Shown here: in pieces, positions 63,726-64,000 of the stretch | Position numbering within the stretch: the first letter of the stretch is position 1 | Layout: every line of letters starts with the position of its first letter | DNA from: CAWCWN01 sp963799245 | GTDB lineage: Bacteria; Chloroflexota; Ktedonobacteria; Ktedonobacterales; Ktedonobacteraceae | Reading direction: 5' to 3' | DNA: 64,000 nt | NCBI GenBank assembly: GCA_963799245.1 | Contig: CAWCWN010000007.1 | Span: 62,001 to 126,000 of the forward strand | The notes under the pieces: generated by a model | Databases searched by the model: none | The model's input: only the letters and a program-made list of their open reading frames with translations | What the model was told of the DNA's origin: nothing | Position numbers and translations under genes: made by a program

Positions 63726-64000
63726 CCAATCCTTCGGATTGGGCTCGGATCCCCCGCCGGGCGGCGTTGGCTTCCCCTGCGCGAGTCCAAGGCGGCGAGC
63801 CTGTTGAGGAACTCCTCCACCTCCCCGATCGAGCTCAGCACGTAGTCCGCGGCGGTGGTGCGGCCAGCGTTCTCAGGGTCGCCGCCGCTCTCCACGAAGA
63901 TGCCGATGCCGTTCCCCGCCAGGGCACGGAAGGCGTCCTCGTCGGTAATGTCGTCGCCCAGATAGATGGGGACCACGTCGTCTCGGTCCAGGTCCAGCGC
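63671..64000 (-). CDS. otsB: Trehalose-6-phosphate phosphatase-like HAD end, runs off the window
   Basis: In frame from the window edge: VPIYLGDDITDEDAFRAL then GIGIFV and AADYVLSSIGEVEEFLNRLA, the C-terminal end of OtsB-like HAD phosphatases (GDDxTDED Mg site). From about 63785 the frame leaves the family pattern, while another frame carries the linker into GH65. A one-base shift near 63775 would join both into a single OtsB-GH65 fusion. Either a real frameshift, a sequencing error, or an overlap of two genes. Confidence 0.75.
   Translation of the reverse strand, partial: ALDLDRDDVVPIYLGDDITDEDAFRALAGNGIGIFVESGGDPENAGRTTAADYVLSSIGEVEEFLNRLAALDSRRGSQRRPAGDPSPIRRIGCSPTTPLSPSRRGCGRC

Noticed and set aside
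61842..63845. 667-codon plus-strand frame opposite the GH65 gene
   Set aside because: Antisense shadow of a high-GC gene with clear GH65 motifs; composition is repetitive Val/Leu/Ala without domain signs.

Overview
The window (about 55% GC overall, visibly GC-richer after about 61.3 kb) looks like a chromosome segment of a Chloroflexota bacterium, possibly Ktedonobacteria-like. That assignment rests on protein style and gene mix only; no rRNA or other marker is present. No tRNA, rRNA, CRISPR array, prophage or intact insertion sequence was seen.

Layout. 1-9.8 kb: an alpha-glucan phosphorylase (cut by the window edge), a single-chain pyruvate:ferredoxin oxidoreductase with its dihydroorotate-dehydrogenase-like partner, a propionate-CoA ligase and a DUF3303 protein. 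10-20 kb: a CoA-transferase, an acyl-CoA ligase, two hypothetical proteins, an HdrD/FadF-like membrane iron-sulfur protein, 3-hydroxybutyryl-CoA dehydrogenase and phosphoglycerate kinase behind a gap remnant. 20.4-25.4 kb: a cytosolic group 3b-type [NiFe]-hydrogenase operon with a built-in cyclic-nucleotide-binding protein and a maturation protease. 25.5-44.5 kb: a stress island with three intact universal stress proteins and one remnant, a soluble histidine kinase, hemerythrin, a TreT-type glycosyltransferase, flavodoxin, carbamate kinase, a CDP-alcohol phosphatidyltransferase, an APH/AAA kinase, Hsp20 and two ABM-domain proteins. 44.7-53 kb: HAD hydrolase, APH kinase, xylulokinase, a J-domain protein, two phasin-like paralogues and an FprA-type ferredoxin-NADP reductase. 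53-64 kb: a TetR/DHA2 efflux/HlyD cassette, an Acg-like nitroreductase, a lytic-transglycosylase-like protein, isocitrate lyase, and a GH65 phosphorylase joined to a trehalose-phosphatase end.

Main discovery. At least 12, probably about 20, of these transcription units have the same promoter architecture, read directly from the sequence: YGTGA-like half-sites at about -59, -48, -27 and -16, counted from the first base of a TAnnnT -10 hexamer. Half-sites are direct repeats 11 bp apart, two pairs are set three helical turns apart, and no -35 element is evident. Members include isocitrate lyase, propionate-CoA ligase, CoA-transferase, the USPs, hemerythrin, flavodoxin, carbamate kinase, nitroreductase, FprA and xylulokinase. 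This gene set resembles the M. tuberculosis dormancy (DosR) response in content (USPs, Acg nitroreductase, Hsp20, hydrogenase, redox carriers), but the binding-site layout is different; it resembles a PhoB/PhoP-type direct-repeat activator. I infer a hypoxia/starvation regulon that, to my knowledge, is undescribed.

Second theme. Several of these promoters lead first into a scar of a lost gene and then into an intact downstream gene: gap scar before pgk, ornithine carbamoyltransferase scar before carbamate kinase, sugar-ABC-ATPase scar before xylulokinase. A groEL scar precedes hsp20, and adk, usp and acyltransferase remnants lie nearby. The locus seems to have been shaped by repeated deletions that kept promoters and the last genes.
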